Shown here: one piece after another, positions 1 to 9,071 of the stretch
How positions within the stretch are numbered: the first letter of the stretch is position 1
Layout: each line of letters begins with the position of its first letter
NCBI GenBank assembly: GCA_964203055.1
Contig: CAXNKS010000001.1
Span: 248,001 to 312,000, forward strand
Length of the DNA: 64,000 nucleotides
DNA from: Fontibacterium temperatum
GTDB lineage: Bacteria; Pseudomonadota; Alphaproteobacteria; Pelagibacterales; Pelagibacteraceae
Direction of reading: 5' to 3'
Translations under genes and position numbers: made by a program
The notes under the pieces: model-generated
What the model was told of the DNA's origin: nothing
Databases searched by the model: none
Seen by the model: the letters and a program-made list of their open reading frames with translations, nothing else

Positions 1-389
1 TTAATATATTTTTTTTCTGAACTTTGTACTGTAGTTCCGACATCTTGTATGGCAACCGCAAACTCTTTTGAACTTCCATCTAGTATTGGCAATTCTTGGC
101 TATCCACTTCTACTATAGCATTATCAATGCTCATTCCTGATAAAGCGGACATTAAATGTTCAATAGTCGAAATTGAAACTTGCTTATTAGAAATAGTTGT
201 GCACAATTTTGCTGGCAAAGCGTTGCTAATATGCGCCTGGATAATTTTTTCTTTTCCTTTGTAATCGACTCTAACAAAGGTTATTCCCGAATTAGGAGCC
301 GAGGGTTTAACTGAAAGATTAGCAACTATTCCGCTATGAAGACCAACTCCTTTAAAATTAATTTTTGATTTTAATGTTTTTTGATACAT
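1..389 (-). CDS. lpxC: UDP-3-O-acyl-N-acetylglucosamine deacetylase LpxC (partial, N-terminal part)
   Basis: Zn-dependent deacetylase that commits UDP-3-O-acyl-GlcNAc to lipid A synthesis. About 129 residues are visible from an ATG at 387-389; the gene runs off the left edge. The start reads MYQKTLKSKINFKGVGLHSG, and the family zinc-site segment IEHLMSALSG follows, then DGSSKEF, all typical of LpxC domain I. It follows ftsA after a 65-base gap. In most proteobacterial dcw clusters ftsZ would lie between ftsA and lpxC; here it does not. The identification is firm and the C-terminal half is unseen. Confidence 0.95.
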   Translation of the reverse strand, partial: MYQKTLKSKINFKGVGLHSGIVANLSVKPSAPNSGITFVRVDYKGKEKIIQAHISNALPAKLCTTISNKQVSISTIEHLMSALSGMSIDNAIVEVDSQELPILDGSSKEFAVAIQDVGTTVQSSEKKYI

Positions 390-401
390 GTTTTCGATGA
401 G

Positions 402-423
402 ATAGATATTTAGTAATATCTAT
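402..423. repeat. Perfect 9-bp inverted repeat between ftsA and lpxC
   Basis: The arms ATAGATATT and AATATCTAT flank a 4-base loop (TAGT) in the short ftsA-lpxC gap. On the minus transcript this could form a small A/U hairpin just before the lpxC start. It has no U tract and only two G-C pairs, so it is a poor intrinsic terminator; an RNA processing or stabilising element is possible. Seen directly; the role is unknown. Confidence 0.5.
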
Positions 424-454
424 AGCAATAGCTAATCACCTTTTGTTACGATTT

Positions 455-1687
455 CTACTTTTGAAAAATAGATAAAAGTCTTGAAAAAAAGCCTGTATTT
501 TTAAATTTAATTGGTAAAGCTTCCGATGGAAATCCAAAAAAATAGTTCTTAACCATTCCATAACAAACTAAAAAATCCTGTGATAAATTATTAACTAAAT
601 TTTCATCTTCTTGTTTTATTTGCAAAACAAGCTCCGTTCTTTGTGAAAAGTATTTTTTTATTAAACTTGTTAGACCAACTAAGTTTGATCCTCTGCCGGA
701 AAGATAAATTTTCTTAGTTTTTATATCTATTGAATTGTAAGTTTTAATTTTTCTATAAATTAGCTGTAAAATTTCTTCAACTCTAGAATTAATAATAGTA
801 TTAACGATTGTTTTTGATATTTTTCTAAAATCATCGTCTGGGAATAAATGAACTGGTAAATATTCAGTCTTATCTTTTGTATTCTCATTTAATATACATT
901 CTCCGCTCTCAACTTTAATTCTTTCGGCGATCTCTATTTTTATGTCTAAAACTTTAGCTAAGTCTTTTGAAACCTGATTTGAACCGTAGGGAATAACACC
1001 TACATATGAAAGAGTGTTATTTTCAAATATAGCGAAGCTTGTCTTATCTTTCCCAAAATCGATGCAAATGGCACCTTCTTTTAAATCATTTTGATTTAAA
1101 AAAGATAAACCTAACGCATAAGCACCAAAGGCATAATTCTCAACTGACAATTCGCAAGAATTGATAATATTTTTTAAATTATCAATAGAAGAGTGTTCCG
1201 CTAAAACTGCATGAACGTCAGCTGAAAAAATATTTGCTTTAAATCCAACTGGATTTTCAACATCAATTTTTTTATCAATTTTATAATTAGATGAAAATAT
1301 GTGTATAATTGCATTATCTTTATTATTCTTAGCAATTTCATCTACAGCAATATGTATCAAGCCTTGAATATCTTTTTCATGTTCGATTTGATCGCCATGT
1401 ATACTTTTATATTCTGTTAATAAGTTACTAGAAATATTTTCAAATTCTGCGTTTACAATAATATTTTCTAATGAAATACCGGCTTGCTTTTCAGAAATTT
1501 CTAAACACTCGCGTACTACTAAATTTGCTTCATGAAAATTGGTAACCAAGCCTTTTGTAATGCCTTTAGATGCAACAATTGATTTTCCTAAAATCTCAAT
1601 TTTGTTATTTTTTAACTTCGCAATTAGACACTTAATTTTTGAAGAGCCAATATCTATAGATGCAATTAATTCATTTTTTTGAATCAT
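455..1687 (-). CDS. ftsA: Cell division protein FtsA
   Basis: Actin-like ATPase that tethers FtsZ to the inner membrane and recruits later divisome proteins. The 410-residue protein begins with the phosphate-1 motif ASIDIGSSKIKCLI, has a second nucleotide-binding segment GAICIDFGKDKTSFAIF near residue 205 and the adenosine motif IYLSGRGSNLVG near 330. The last 15 residues (FFSRLLSIFQK) form a plausible amphipathic membrane-targeting helix. It starts 3 bases after the ftsQ stop, in the usual ddl-ftsQ-ftsA order. Unusually, the following gene is lpxC rather than ftsZ. Confidence 0.96.
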   Translation of the reverse strand: MIQKNELIASIDIGSSKIKCLIAKLKNNKIEILGKSIVASKGITKGLVTNFHEANLVVRECLEISEKQAGISLENIIVNAEFENISSNLLTEYKSIHGDQIEHEKDIQGLIHIAVDEIAKNNKDNAIIHIFSSNYKIDKKIDVENPVGFKANIFSADVHAVLAEHSSIDNLKNIINSCELSVENYAFGAYALGLSFLNQNDLKEGAICIDFGKDKTSFAIFENNTLSYVGVIPYGSNQVSKDLAKVLDIKIEIAERIKVESGECILNENTKDKTEYLPVHLFPDDDFRKISKTIVNTIINSRVEEILQLIYRKIKTYNSIDIKTKKIYLSGRGSNLVGLTSLIKKYFSQRTELVLQIKQEDENLVNNLSQDFLVCYGMVKNYFFGFPSEALPIKFKNTGFFSRLLSIFQK

Positions 1688-1690
1688 TGT

Positions 1691-2360
1691 CTATTTTACA
1701 AAAATTTTGTTCTTAAGTCTTAAGTCGACATATGTAAATTTTTCATCTTTGGACTGAATAAGCACTTTATTTAGGTTGTTAATCTGTTGATTATAATCAT
1801 ATCTGCCGAGCATAATTTTTTTATTACCTTTTAAAAATAAATCCCATCTTTCAGAATTTATAAATTCAAAACTAGCAATGTTGGCTAAATCAAAATTATT
1901 ATTATTTAACGCTTTATATAGTCTTTTTAGATCTTCAATATCAAAATTGCCTTTTGCTAAAGTTTGATTGGAAAAATTATTTGAATTAAATTTTTCTATT
2001 AAAGTAAATTCTTTGGTAATTATTAAATTATTATTGCCTTTTTTCCAAAAAACAAAGGGCTCGTGTTCAACTACAATCACATTAACTGTTGATGGAAATT
2101 TTTTATTAATATTTAAGAAATGAATCCATTCATTTTGTAAAACTACTTCGTTCATTTTTTTATGGTCAATACTTAAAATGCTAGTGTTAACCAAGAAGTA
2201 TAAATTGTTTTTTAAGTTTTTCTAGGTCGGCATTTTTTGAATCATAAACATTAACTGTTTTAATAATAAAAAAACCAAGCTTTAATAAAGGTAGCTCTGG
2301 ATTAAATGTTGTGAGAAGAATTAATAAACCGAGAAAAATATATCTCTTTGTTTTGATCAT
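1691..2360 (-). CDS. ftsQ: Cell division protein FtsQ, frameshifted by one extra base
   Basis: Bitopic divisome protein linking early and late division factors. The true start is the ATG at 2358-2360, overlapping the ddl stop (ATGA). The first frame gives MIKTKRYIFLGLLILLTTF (membrane anchor) and stops at 2187-2189 after QFILLG. The next frame resumes as VNTSILSIDHKKMNEVVLQN and runs 167 residues to the stop next to ftsA, with FtsQ-like EWIHFLNINKKFPSTVNVIV. Removing one G at 2191-2192 joins them into a normal protein of about 222 residues. FtsQ is weakly conserved, so position in the cluster carries much of the call. Confidence 0.85.
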
Positions 2361-3277
2361 CTATTAATAGAAGCATCATTAATTATCCATTTAACTAATT
2401 CATTAAAAGAAATTCCGTAATAATTAGCAATCTCTGGAACTAAAGATAAACTTGTCATACCTGGCTGAGTATTTACCTCAAGAATGTAAATTTTATTAAC
2501 TTTGTCAGATTCATTATATCTAAAATCAGACCTCGTTACTCCTTTGCAGCCTAAAATATTATGTGCCTGTAAAGCCATATCTAAAATCTTTTTATAGTCA
2601 GCTTCATTTATTTTAACAGGAATAATATGTTTTGTTTTAGCATTAGCTGAATATTTAGCTTCATAATCATAAAAAGATCTTGTCGGCACAATCTCTATTC
2701 CACCTAAAGCTTTAGATCCCATCACAGCAACCTGTATTTCTCTTCCCGGAATATATTTTTCTAGAATTAAAAAACTATATTTTTTTAATAAAGTGACAAC
2801 TGTGTCCTCATCAGATTTCTTTGGTTCATTAAAAATATAAACACCTACACTTGATCCTTCATTGTTTGGTTTAACTACGCAAGGGTATCCAATTTTTGAA
2901 CTTTGAAAATCTTTTACAGTTTTAATTACTAGATACTCAGGCGAACTAATGTTGGCTTCTTTAAAAATTTTTTTTGATGTTAATTTATCCATAGCAATTG
3001 CTGAAGATAAAATTCCAGAATGAGTGTAGGGTATTTTTAAATGTTCTAACAATCCCTGGATAGAACCATCTTCTCCGAATCTTCCATGTAAAGCATTAAA
3101 AACTTTATCGGGCTTATTCTTAATTAACTTTTCAATAAAATCATCTTTTGCATCTAAACTTGTCACATCAAAACCAATTTCAGAAAGAGCTTTTGCACAG
3201 GCTTTACCGCTATCTAAGCTGACATCTCTTTCGGCAGAAATTCCACCCATTAAAACTGTAACTTTTTCTTTATTCAT
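2357..3277 (-). CDS. ddl: D-alanine--D-alanine ligase
   Basis: ATP-grasp ligase making the D-Ala-D-Ala dipeptide that MurF adds to the peptidoglycan precursor. The 306-residue protein shows the N-terminal MGGISAERDVSLDSG (about residues 10-24), HGRFGEDG (64-71), the ATP-grasp loop NEGSSVGV (139-146) and the C-terminal metal-site segment ILEVNTQPGMT. Length and motifs are normal. It overlaps murB (start ATGA at 3274-3277) and ftsQ (2357-2360) by 4 bases each, so the three are probably translationally coupled. Confidence 0.97.
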   Translation of the reverse strand: MNKEKVTVLMGGISAERDVSLDSGKACAKALSEIGFDVTSLDAKDDFIEKLIKNKPDKVFNALHGRFGEDGSIQGLLEHLKIPYTHSGILSSAIAMDKLTSKKIFKEANISSPEYLVIKTVKDFQSSKIGYPCVVKPNNEGSSVGVYIFNEPKKSDEDTVVTLLKKYSFLILEKYIPGREIQVAVMGSKALGGIEIVPTRSFYDYEAKYSANAKTKHIIPVKINEADYKKILDMALQAHNILGCKGVTRSDFRYNESDKVNKIYILEVNTQPGMTSLSLVPEIANYYGISFNELVKWIINDASINR

Positions 3278-4182
3278 TTTTTTCCTACAACTTCTAATTC
3301 TAGCTCTAAATTTACATTGGTCTTTTTAAAAACTTCTTTTTTTATTTTTTCAATTAAATTTTCTGCATCTTCTGAGCTTGCTTTATCTAAATTCTCTAGA
3401 AAATTACAATGTAAATTGGATAGCTTAATTCTGCCAACTCTTAAATCAGCGCAACCAGACTCTTTTATTAATTGCCAAGCTTTTTTATCTGAATTTTTTG
3501 GATTTTTAAAAGTACTACCGCCTGTTTTAATTTTCTGTGGTTGTTCAGTATCTTTTTTATCTTTTAAATTTTTCATAATTTCTAATATTTTTTGATTTTC
3601 AAGAAAAGATCCTTGCATTTCAATATTGGTAATAATTTGATTTTTAGTAAGTGAGCTATGTCGATACGAAAAATTAATATCTTTGTTACTAATGATCTTA
3701 ATTTCTCCATTCATATCGATGACTGTAACGCTCAATACTACTTTTGATATATCGCTACCATAACAGCCCGAATTCATGACTACTCCACCAGCAACCGTTC
3801 CTGGAATACAATATAGAAATTCAAAACCGGTTAAATTATTATTGGCCGCATATTCTGCTAAAATTGATTTTGGCGTTGCAGGTCCACAATTTATAATATT
3901 GTTATTAATTTTTTTGTAATCAAAATCTTTTCCAAATTTAATAACCACTCCATCAAATCCTTTATCTCTAATTAATAAATTTGAACCAGAACCAATCACA
4001 ATAATTGGAAAATGCTTATTATTATTTCTTAAAAATATTTGTAAATCTTTTAAATCTTTTGGCTTAAAAAAAAAATTTGCTTTTCCTCCAATTCCAAGCC
4101 AATTAGATTTGGATAAATCAAAATTTTCTCTCAGCTCTCCTTGTAGATTTTTTTTAAGTTCTGAATAAAAATTAATGCTCAT
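3274..4182 (-). CDS. murB: UDP-N-acetylenolpyruvoylglucosamine reductase
   Basis: FAD enzyme that reduces UDP-GlcNAc-enolpyruvate to UDP-MurNAc in the cytoplasm. The 302-residue protein contains the FAD-binding stretch IVIGSGSNLLIRDKGFDG (about residues 60-77), the NSGCYGSDISKVV loop near 138 and SYRHSS near 170. GGSTFKNPKN near 221 is the Ser-containing catalytic loop. The murC-murB-ddl order is usual for alphaproteobacteria, and murB overlaps murC by 11 bases. No anomalies. Confidence 0.97.
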   Translation of the reverse strand: MSINFYSELKKNLQGELRENFDLSKSNWLGIGGKANFFFKPKDLKDLQIFLRNNNKHFPIIVIGSGSNLLIRDKGFDGVVIKFGKDFDYKKINNNIINCGPATPKSILAEYAANNNLTGFEFLYCIPGTVAGGVVMNSGCYGSDISKVVLSVTVIDMNGEIKIISNKDINFSYRHSSLTKNQIITNIEMQGSFLENQKILEIMKNLKDKKDTEQPQKIKTGGSTFKNPKNSDKKAWQLIKESGCADLRVGRIKLSNLHCNFLENLDKASSEDAENLIEKIKKEVFKKTNVNLELELEVVGKK

Positions 4183-5578
4183 TTTTTAAATTAACAGCAA
4201 TTTCTCTAATCCAACTACTAATACTTCCAGCTCCCATACAAACTACAACTTCATTTCCATAAGTATGACGTTTTATAAATCTTTCTAAATCAAATTGATT
4301 TTCAATACATATAACATCTTTTTTTGAATTCTTATTGATTAGCTTAGCCAATTCATAATGATTAATATTTTTTATTGGTTTCTCACTTGCTGCATAAATG
4401 GGACATAAAACAACTAAATCACTATCCTTAAATGCATTTGCAAATTCCTTTTTTAATGAAGCAACTCTTGAATATCTATGAGGCTGAAATACCGTTACGA
4501 TTTTTTTTTCCTTAAAACCAGATTTAATAGCATTTAAAACTGAGATAATTTCTGTTGGATGGTGAGCATAATCATCATAAATTTCACTTCCTCTAAAATT
4601 AGTTATTTTAGTTAGTCTTCTTTGCACTCCCAAAAAATTTTTTAAAGTTGCTTTGATAGTATTATTTTTAATACCTAAGCTTTTAGCAACTCCAATTGCA
4701 GCGGTTGCATTAAGAACATTATGTTTCCCTAATAAATTTAATTCAATATTTTTAATATGTTCAACTTTGTTATTAAGTTTTACAGATATGTTAAAAAACA
4801 TCATCTTCCCTGAATTCTTTACATTGTAAGGGTGGAGATCTGATCCATTTTCAAAACCATAAGTAATAATATTAGATTTATTCTTTTTTCTTAAAATCTT
4901 TTTTAAAAACTTATCATCAGTACAAACAAATGATTTACCAATTAAAGGTGTTTTATTTATAAAAGTTTCAAAACTCTTATATAAATTATTAAAATTTTTA
5001 TAGTAATCTAAATGCTCTTTATCAATATTGCTAACTACAGAATAAGTAATGGGTATTTTTAAAAAACTGCCATCAGATTCATCCGCTTCAACAACCGCCC
5101 AATCTCCTTTTCCAAACAATGCATTTGAATTAATTGAATTTAATATTCCACCATTAATAATCATTGGATCTAGTTTTGCTTTAGACAAAATCGTTGATAT
5201 CAATGAAGTAATTGTTGTTTTGCCATGAGCTCCGCTAATAACTATGTTTTTTTTTAACTTAACAATCTCAGAAAGCATCTCTACTCTCTGAATAACTGGT
5301 ATTTTTTTTCTTTTTGCCTCTCTTAACTCTGGATTGTCTTTGCTAATTGCAGATGAAAATACGACTAGTTTAGAATTTCCTACATTTTTTTTTGCATGAT
5401 TAAAGAAAACTTTTAATCCAAGCTTTTGTAATCTTTTTATATTTTTATTATTTCTTGATGGATCGCTACCCTGAACTTTAAATCCAATATTATGCATGAT
5501 TTCGGCGATACCGCTCATACCTATTCCTCCTATACCAATAAAATGAACTTGGTCATTAGTCGTAATTTTAAAAGTCAT
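4172..5578 (-). CDS. murC: UDP-N-acetylmuramate--L-alanine ligase
   Basis: Adds L-Ala to UDP-MurNAc, the first Mur ligase step. The 468-residue protein opens with the nucleotide-sugar loop FIGIGGIGMSGIAEIM (13-28), has the ATP P-loop GAHGKT (116-121) and VVEADESDGSF, and the family signature VFQPHRYSR in the C-terminal domain. Length is normal. It starts in an ATGA overlap with murG (5575-5578) and ends inside the start of murB. Confidence 0.98.
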   Translation of the reverse strand: MTFKITTNDQVHFIGIGGIGMSGIAEIMHNIGFKVQGSDPSRNNKNIKRLQKLGLKVFFNHAKKNVGNSKLVVFSSAISKDNPELREAKRKKIPVIQRVEMLSEIVKLKKNIVISGAHGKTTITSLISTILSKAKLDPMIINGGILNSINSNALFGKGDWAVVEADESDGSFLKIPITYSVVSNIDKEHLDYYKNFNNLYKSFETFINKTPLIGKSFVCTDDKFLKKILRKKNKSNIITYGFENGSDLHPYNVKNSGKMMFFNISVKLNNKVEHIKNIELNLLGKHNVLNATAAIGVAKSLGIKNNTIKATLKNFLGVQRRLTKITNFRGSEIYDDYAHHPTEIISVLNAIKSGFKEKKIVTVFQPHRYSRVASLKKEFANAFKDSDLVVLCPIYAASEKPIKNINHYELAKLINKNSKKDVICIENQFDLERFIKRHTYGNEVVVCMGAGSISSWIREIAVNLKNEH

Positions 5579-6648
5579 GATAGAATTTTATTAATTTCTT
5601 CTTCAAAGATTTCATTAACATCCATTTTAGTTAATTCTTTTAATTTGCTCTTTTTTTCAAGTAACTTTTCCTTGTTCAGCATCAATTCTTTGACTAAATC
5701 AAATAATTTTTCGCTGTTTAGATCTTGTTGATCAATAAGCCAGCAAGTATTCATTCTTAAAAAATAATCTGCATTAAAAAATTGATGATTATCTAGAGAG
5801 GCTTTAAAGGGGATCGCTATAAATGGTATCTGTAAAAAAGCCAGCTCTGATAATGTTGATGAACCAGCTCTTGTAATAACCAAATCTGATAGCATCATAT
5901 ATTTTTCGATATTTGGTTCAAAATTAAAAATAGTAACATTAGGATTATTTTTATAAGAAAAATCTATTTTTAATTCTTGTTCTTTATTTCCAGCTTGATG
6001 AAAAATTCTTATTTTTTTATTTAAATTAAATAATTTATTTAACGACCGAGGTAACGTTTTGCTAAAAATTTCCGCACCTTGACTGCCGCCAATAATAAGT
6101 AAAGTAAAATCAAAATTATCATCCTTTTTAAAATAATTATTTTTCTTTGCTATATAAATTTGCTCTCTAATTAGTTGTCCAACAAAAGTAATTTTATCAT
6201 TATTTAGATTTTTTAATGGGTATCCAGTAAATATTTTTGTCGAACTTTTTAAAAAAAATTTATTAACCCGTCCGACTACAGAGTTTGTTTCGTAAATAAC
6301 AAACTTTTTTTTTAATATTCTTGCTGCTAATAAAATTGGAAAAGAAACGTACCCTCCTGAACCAATAATCAACTGTGGCTTCTTTAATAAAAGAAAAAAA
6401 ATTGAATATAAAAATGTAATAAATATTAAGAATATTGAATAGATTAATCCGAACCCTTTTTTTCCTGTAGGCGTTTTTACATTGATAAAATTAATTTTTT
6501 TTAGATTAATGTTATTTATAAATTTTTTAGCTCTATAATCAGTAATAAAATCTACATTAAAATTTTTTTTTTCTAGATATTCGGCAAGTGATATAGCTGG
6601 AAATATATGACCTCCAGTACCACCGGTACAAATTAAAATTTTTTTCAT
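5575..6648 (-). CDS. murG: UDP-GlcNAc:MurNAc-pentapeptide-lipid GlcNAc transferase MurG
   Basis: Peripheral membrane GT28 glycosyltransferase converting lipid I to lipid II. The 357-residue protein has the N-terminal GTGGHIFPAISLAEYL loop, IGSGGYVSFPILLAA near residue 95, LLIIGGSQGAEIF near 185 and the donor-site ITRAGSSTLSELA near 258, all family hallmarks. A hydrophobic patch (YSIFLIFITFLYSIFF) near residue 70 fits membrane association. Its ATG shares one base with the ftsW stop (TAATG at 6648). Confidence 0.97.
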   Translation of the reverse strand: MKKILICTGGTGGHIFPAISLAEYLEKKNFNVDFITDYRAKKFINNINLKKINFINVKTPTGKKGFGLIYSIFLIFITFLYSIFFLLLKKPQLIIGSGGYVSFPILLAARILKKKFVIYETNSVVGRVNKFFLKSSTKIFTGYPLKNLNNDKITFVGQLIREQIYIAKKNNYFKKDDNFDFTLLIIGGSQGAEIFSKTLPRSLNKLFNLNKKIRIFHQAGNKEQELKIDFSYKNNPNVTIFNFEPNIEKYMMLSDLVITRAGSSTLSELAFLQIPFIAIPFKASLDNHQFFNADYFLRMNTCWLIDQQDLNSEKLFDLVKELMLNKEKLLEKKSKLKELTKMDVNEIFEEEINKILS

Positions 6649-7773
6649 TAAGTTAATTTTCTTTTAGTAAAACAAAGTAATATTCCAAATATTATTCCAG
6701 AGCCAATCATAGATGAGCCTCCATAACTTATGAAAGGAAAAGTCATTCCTTTGTTTGGAAGTATATTCAATGTAACTCCCAAGTTAATAATAGATTGCAA
6801 ATAAACTAAGCAGGACAAGTCCTATTAATACTAATTTTCTAAAAAGATTATTTTCAGTATTACATTGAGAATAAACTCTTAAAAAAATAAAAGTTATTAT
6901 TAAAAAAATTATTAATATCATCAAAATACCAAATTCTTCGCCTATAACTGCCAAAACAAAATCTGTATGAGCTTCAGGAACCCTTTCTTTCAATATTCCC
7001 TCGCCTATTCCTCTTCCTGTAAATCCTCCTTGTTTAATTGCTTCTAGCGCTTTTTGTGTTTGTAAATTATCCCCTTTATTGGGGTCGATAAAAGTTTTTA
7101 ATCTTCTAAAAATATAAGAAAATCTTTCGCTAAATAATAATATTACTGATGCTATTCCTATAAAAATTGCCGATCCCAAAGAAATAAGAAGAACAATACT
7201 TACTCCTGAAACAAATATTAAAATTAACCAAACTGAAAAAATTAACAAACTTTGACCAACATCTGGTTGATTAAGTAATAATAATAAAGAAAAAAATAAT
7301 ACACAAAAACTAAAAAAAATTCTTAATTTAAGATTTCCAATTTTTGAATTAGAAATAATTAAAGAACATAACAAAATAAAAAAAGGTTTGTAAATTTCAA
7401 TTGGCTGAAATCTAAAAAAAATTAAATTTATCCATCTTTTAGACCCTTTAACCTCAACTCCAAATATTAGAACTGACAACAATAAAAAAGAGGTAACAAT
7501 GAAACCAAAAATACAATATTTTTCTATTTGCTTTGCTTCTAATAAAGACAAAGAGGTTAAAATTAAGAAACTAAAAAAAGCGAACAAAATGTGTTTTGCT
7601 ATTAAAAGATAATCCGTTTTATAAATTTTTTCTGAAGCAATACTAGATGTAGAAGTATAGGCAAAAAATACTCCTAAAAGCATTAAGGAAATTATTAGAA
7701 TAAATAGTAGTTTATCAACATTCCTCCACCAAAGAGCGAATTGATTAGTGCTGGTTCTTCCAAAATTTATCAT
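6648..7773 (-). CDS. ftsW: Peptidoglycan glycosyltransferase FtsW, frameshifted by one extra base
   Basis: SEDS-family lipid II polymerase of the divisome, a polytopic membrane protein. The first frame gives 329 residues with many membrane segments and SEDS features (GVEVKGSKRWI, FQPIEIYKP, IGEEFGILM) but stops at 6784-6786. The adjacent frame continues with LQSIINLGVTLNILPNKGMT and then FPFISYGGSSMIGSG, the invariant SEDS C-terminal loop, ending at 6648-6650 in a TAATG overlap with murG. Removing one base between about 6799 and 6830 gives a normal protein of about 374 residues. It overlaps murD by 4 bases. Confidence 0.93.
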
Positions 7774-9071
7774 GAATACTTTTTTACTAATTGTTTGAAA
7801 GTGTTGCCTCGATGTTCAAAATTTTTATATTGATCAAAAGAAGCTGCTGAAGGACTTAATAATATAACTTGTTTTAAATCAGGGTTCTTTTTTGTCTCAC
7901 TTAAAGCTGATAACAATGCATTCTTAAGAAAGTGGCTAGCATTATATTTAATAGTATTTTTAATTTGCTTTAAAAAAAAATTTATATTTTTTCCAATAAT
8001 ATAAGCCTTCAATATAGATCTCTTAAACTTTTTAATATTTATCTTGTCTTTTTCTTTTGCAATACCGCCTACAATCCAGTGAATATTTTTATAATTATTT
8101 AAAGCAACTTCGGTTGATGCAAAATTTGTCGCTTTAGAATCATTTACAAAAGTTAAATTATTTTTTATTTTGATAATTTCTTGTCTATGAGAAAGCCCAC
8201 TAAAATTTTTAATCGTTTTTAAGTAAATTTTTTTTGAAATTTTAAATAATTTTGCAATTTGTAATGTAATATAAAGACAATTGTTAAAATGAAGTCCTTT
8301 TAGCGCTGCGCTAATTAAACTATCTTTAATATGATGATGAATATTTTTTTTAATTAATTGAATATTTCTTTGATTGTATTTTTCAGATTTTAGAACTTTA
8401 AATATTTTAGATTTGTTATCACTACTTAAATCTAAAAAGCCTTTACCTGTGTGTGTTAACCCTTTAAAAATTTTAAGCTTCGCTAAAATATATTTTTCAA
8501 AACTTTTGTGTCTTTCAATATGATCTGGGCTGATATTCAATAAAATCGAAACTGAGCTTGTTAAACGCAAAGAATAGTCGAGTTGATAAGATGACAATTC
8601 GAGTACAAAAATTGCGGATTTATCTTTATATGGTAAATTTAGTACAGGGGTTCCATAATTTCCTCCAATATAGACTTTCTTTTTTGAATTTTTTAACAAA
8701 TCATAAATTAATTTACACATGGTAGATTTACCATTGGTGCCGGTTACCAAAATAACTTTTTGATCTTTAATAGAACCACAAAACAAATCTAAGTCAGTAA
8801 TAATTCTGTTTTTATTTTTCTGAAAAAAAGATTTTTTTGAATGTGAATAGATGTTAATTCCTGGCGATATAACTATAAAATCGTAACTACTCTTAAACCA
8901 ATATTTATTTACTCGATATCTATTCTTAAATTTTTCTCTTAGTTGTTTGCTGTCATCCCAGCATTCAATATTTGCTTTATTTTTTTTTAACTGAGATAAA
9001 GTAGCGTTACCACTTTTACCAAGTCCAAAAACTAAAAATTTTTTTTGGATACACTGTTCTAGTGAGAGCAT
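7770..9071 (-). CDS. murD: UDP-N-acetylmuramoyl-L-alanine--D-glutamate ligase
   Basis: Mur ligase adding D-Glu to UDP-MurNAc-L-Ala. In 433 residues one sees the N-terminal LVFGLGKSGNATL loop (13-25), the ATP P-loop GTNGKS (111-116), ELSSYQLD near 160, NISPDHIERH and the C-terminal HRQEII and VNDSKATN segments diagnostic of MurD. It shares one base with mraY (9071) and four with ftsW. Very lysine-rich, as expected in an AT-rich genome. No anomalies. Confidence 0.97.
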   Translation of the reverse strand: MLSLEQCIQKKFLVFGLGKSGNATLSQLKKNKANIECWDDSKQLREKFKNRYRVNKYWFKSSYDFIVISPGINIYSHSKKSFFQKNKNRIITDLDLFCGSIKDQKVILVTGTNGKSTMCKLIYDLLKNSKKKVYIGGNYGTPVLNLPYKDKSAIFVLELSSYQLDYSLRLTSSVSILLNISPDHIERHKSFEKYILAKLKIFKGLTHTGKGFLDLSSDNKSKIFKVLKSEKYNQRNIQLIKKNIHHHIKDSLISAALKGLHFNNCLYITLQIAKLFKISKKIYLKTIKNFSGLSHRQEIIKIKNNLTFVNDSKATNFASTEVALNNYKNIHWIVGGIAKEKDKINIKKFKRSILKAYIIGKNINFFLKQIKNTIKYNASHFLKNALLSALSETKKNPDLKQVILLSPSAASFDQYKNFEHRGNTFKQLVKKYS

